A stretch of 5,583 nucleotides of DNA from contig DATDRS010000161.1 in the NCBI GenBank assembly GCA_035291605.1, positions 1-5,583 of the forward strand. The letters run 5' to 3'. The notes beneath the pieces are model-generated. The model ran no database searches and was not told the DNA's origin. It saw only the letters and a program-made list of their open reading frames with translations. Origin of the DNA: DATDRS01 sp035291605. GTDB taxonomy: Bacteria > Chloroflexota > Anaerolineae > Anaerolineales > UBA6663. Shown piece by piece: positions 4,248 to 5,583 of the stretch. The number at the start of each line of letters is the position of its first letter. Position 1 is the stretch's first letter. The translations under genes and the position numbers were made by a program.

Positions 4248-5583
4248 CTAACTCCCGACGGCCAGCTTCACTACCGTCACCCCGTCGCCTCCCTCGCCAT
4301 CTTTCCCGCTTTCGTGGCTTTTGACCAGCGGACTGGAGCGCAGGAAACCCCGCACGCCCTCGCGCAACTTGCCCGTGCCTTTGCCGTGAATGATGCGCAC
4401 CCACGGCAGGCCCGCCAGATACGCCGCGTCGAGATAGCGCTCCAGCTCAGGCAAGGCCTCCTCCACCGTCTGCCCGCGAATGTCCAATTCCAGCCCTGGC
4501 GATGGCGCAGCCTCCACTCTGGGGTTTGGGATTTGGGGTTTGGGATTTGAGATTTCCTCCGCCTCTGGCGTCCCTCTCAACTCCAACTCGTCCAGTTTCG
4601 CGCGGACGCGCAGACGGCCCACCTGCACCTCGGCGTCGGCGGCGGCCAGGGTGGTGACCACGCCAATCGAATTGAGCGCCTTCAGTTTCACCGTGTCCCC
4701 CAACCGGATGGCGCGTTTGCGGCCTGACGGCGTCTTCACCGGCGCGATGGGCGCTGCGGGCAGAGCCTGTTTCTCTTCGGCCGCCTCCAGCGCGGCTTCC
4801 ACTTCTTCCAGCGTCTCCACCGGCTGCGCCGCGCGCGCCAGCCGGCGCTTGAGTTCGTTCAATTCCTCTCGGAGAGCCTCGATTTCCTTCTGCGCCTGGG
4901 CGCGGGCCTGCTCCAGAATCTGGCGGCGCTCGTCTTCGATGCTCTCCAGGCGGCGCGCGAGCTTGCGCTCCAGTTCATCGGCCTCGGCCCGGGCGGCTTC
5001 GGCGCGCGCGCGCTCGGCCCGCACCGCCTCGCGCTGGCGGTGAATCTCGTCGAGCAGTTTCTCGGCCTCGAGGTCCGTCTGCGCTACCATCGTCTTCGCC
5101 TCGTCCACAATCGAGGCGTCCAACCCCAGCCGCGTGGCGATGGCGAACGCGTTCGAGCGCCCGGGCAGGCCGATCGTCAGGTGATACGTGGGGGCGAGCG
5201 TTTCCAGGTCGAACTCTACGCTCGCATTCTTCACGCCCGGCGTATTGTGCGCGTACCCCTTGAGCTCGGGATAGTGCGTGGCGACGAGCGTCGTCGCGCC
5301 GAGGTCGAGCAGGTAGGAGAGGATGGCCCGCGCGAGCGCTGAGCCTTCGCCGGGGTCGGTGCCCGCCCCCAGTTCGTCCAGGATCACCAGCGATTGGTCA
5401 TCCGCCTGCCGGAGGAGGCGGATGGTGTTGGTGATGTGCGCGGAGAAGGTCGAGAGCGACTGCTCGATGGACTGCTCATCACCGATATCGGCGAAGACGT
5501 TGTGGAACACCGATAGCTCCGAGCCGGATTGAGCTGGGAGGTGCAGGCCGCACTGCGCCATAAGCGTGAGCAGGCCGACCGTT
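4248..5583 (-). CDS. mutS2: endonuclease MutS2 (MutS ATPase + Smr nuclease), C-terminal part
   Basis: The visible 444 residues begin at TVGLLTLMAQCG, just after the Walker A loop of the MutS ATPase, so the N-terminal core is outside the window. In order: the ABC-type signature region with DEQSI and STFSAH (nt ~5474-5436); Walker B LVILDE (5390-5373) followed by LGAGTDP; the switch THYPELK (5279-5259); an Arg/Glu/Ala-rich coiled coil (about 5078-4833); a beta-rich KOW-like region with RLGDTVKLKALNSIGVV (about 4709-4581); and an Smr domain (4496-4251) with LDIRG, the active-site-like IIHGKGTGKL and the end GGDGVTVVKL. MutS2 lacks the mismatch-recognition domain of MutS. It acts on recombination intermediates and, in Bacillus, on collided ribosomes. 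A repeat-coded insert (ISNPKPQIPNPR) sits between the KOW-like and Smr parts. The identification is secure; which of the two roles applies here cannot be told. Confidence 0.96.
   Translation of the reverse strand, partial: TVGLLTLMAQCGLHLPAQSGSELSVFHNVFADIGDEQSIEQSLSTFSAHITNTIRLLRQADDQSLVILDELGAGTDPGEGSALARAILSYLLDLGATTLVATHYPELKGYAHNTPGVKNASVEFDLETLAPTYHLTIGLPGRSNAFAIATRLGLDASIVDEAKTMVAQTDLEAEKLLDEIHRQREAVRAERARAEAARAEADELERKLARRLESIEDERRQILEQARAQAQKEIEALREELNELKRRLARAAQPVETLEEVEAALEAAEEKQALPAAPIAPVKTPSGRKRAIRLGDTVKLKALNSIGVVTTLAAADAEVQVGRLRVRAKLDELELRGTPEAEEISNPKPQIPNPRVEAAPSPGLELDIRGQTVEEALPELERYLDAAYLAGLPWVRIIHGKGTGKLREGVRGFLRSSPLVKSHESGKDGEGGDGVTVVKLAVGS
4521..4555. repeat. heptameric tandem repeat (GGGRTTT)n inside mutS2
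   Basis: On the plus strand, five 7-bp units follow each other: GGGGTTT, GGGATTT, GGGGTTT, GGGATTT, then the degenerate GAGATTT. Equivalently, a 14-bp unit is perfectly duplicated (4521-4534 and 4535-4548). On the coding (minus) strand it encodes the linker ISNPKPQIPNPR, placed between the KOW-like segment and the Smr domain. Four G-runs of 3-4 bases separated by 3-4 bases also satisfy the usual G-quadruplex pattern. Confidence 0.85.

Noticed and set aside
4480..5043. 187-codon plus-strand frame antisense to mutS2
   Set aside because: It is Ser/Arg/Ala-rich because it is antisense to the mutS2 coiled coil; no motif was seen.

Overview
The window is a GC-rich bacterial chromosome segment. Its gene set is a MutS2-type MutS/Smr protein, a YbhN/MprF-like membrane protein paired with an HemY-like FAD enzyme, and a free-standing SWIM zinc-finger protein. 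Together with extended -10 promoters of the TGGTATA type and heptameric low-complexity repeats inside genes, this fits a Chloroflexota (Anaerolineae-like) genome. The taxonomic call is an inference from style and gene content, not from a marker gene.

Layout. Positions 1-618 (minus strand) hold the N-terminal 206 residues of an apparently exported alpha/beta serine hydrolase whose 3' end lies outside the window. Positions 619-994 are a regulatory region. It has an extended -10 promoter for the hydrolase and an 11-bp-spaced direct repeat. On the plus strand it has a near-consensus sigma-70-type promoter (TTGACT, 17 bp, TATACT), followed by a ~107-nt transcribed leader. The leader holds a possible 13-codon ORF and ends in a strong intrinsic terminator just before a 79-aa SWIM zinc-finger gene (995-1234). 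A second terminator, with a perfect 12-bp stem, closes that unit at 1260-1297.

Positions 1321-3770 are a two-gene operon. It has an extended -10 promoter, a 9-bp hairpin in the 5' UTR, a 340-aa polytopic flippase-like protein (LPG_synthase_TM family) and, after 24 nt, a 440-aa FAD-dependent oxidoreductase. The pair may act on a polyprenyl- or lipid-linked substrate at the membrane, but no substrate can be read from the sequence.

Converging on it from the right are minus-strand genes: the C-terminal 444 residues of MutS2 (4248-5583, starting just after the Walker A region) and, 44 nt further on, an unrecognised 135-aa four-helix membrane protein (3796-4203).

Most worth a second look are the promoter-leader-terminator arrangement in front of the SWIM gene, which could be an attenuator or a small RNA, and two unrelated 7-bp tandem repeats embedded in-frame in linker regions of the FAD enzyme and MutS2. 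No tRNA, rRNA, CRISPR array, insertion sequence or defence system is visible.
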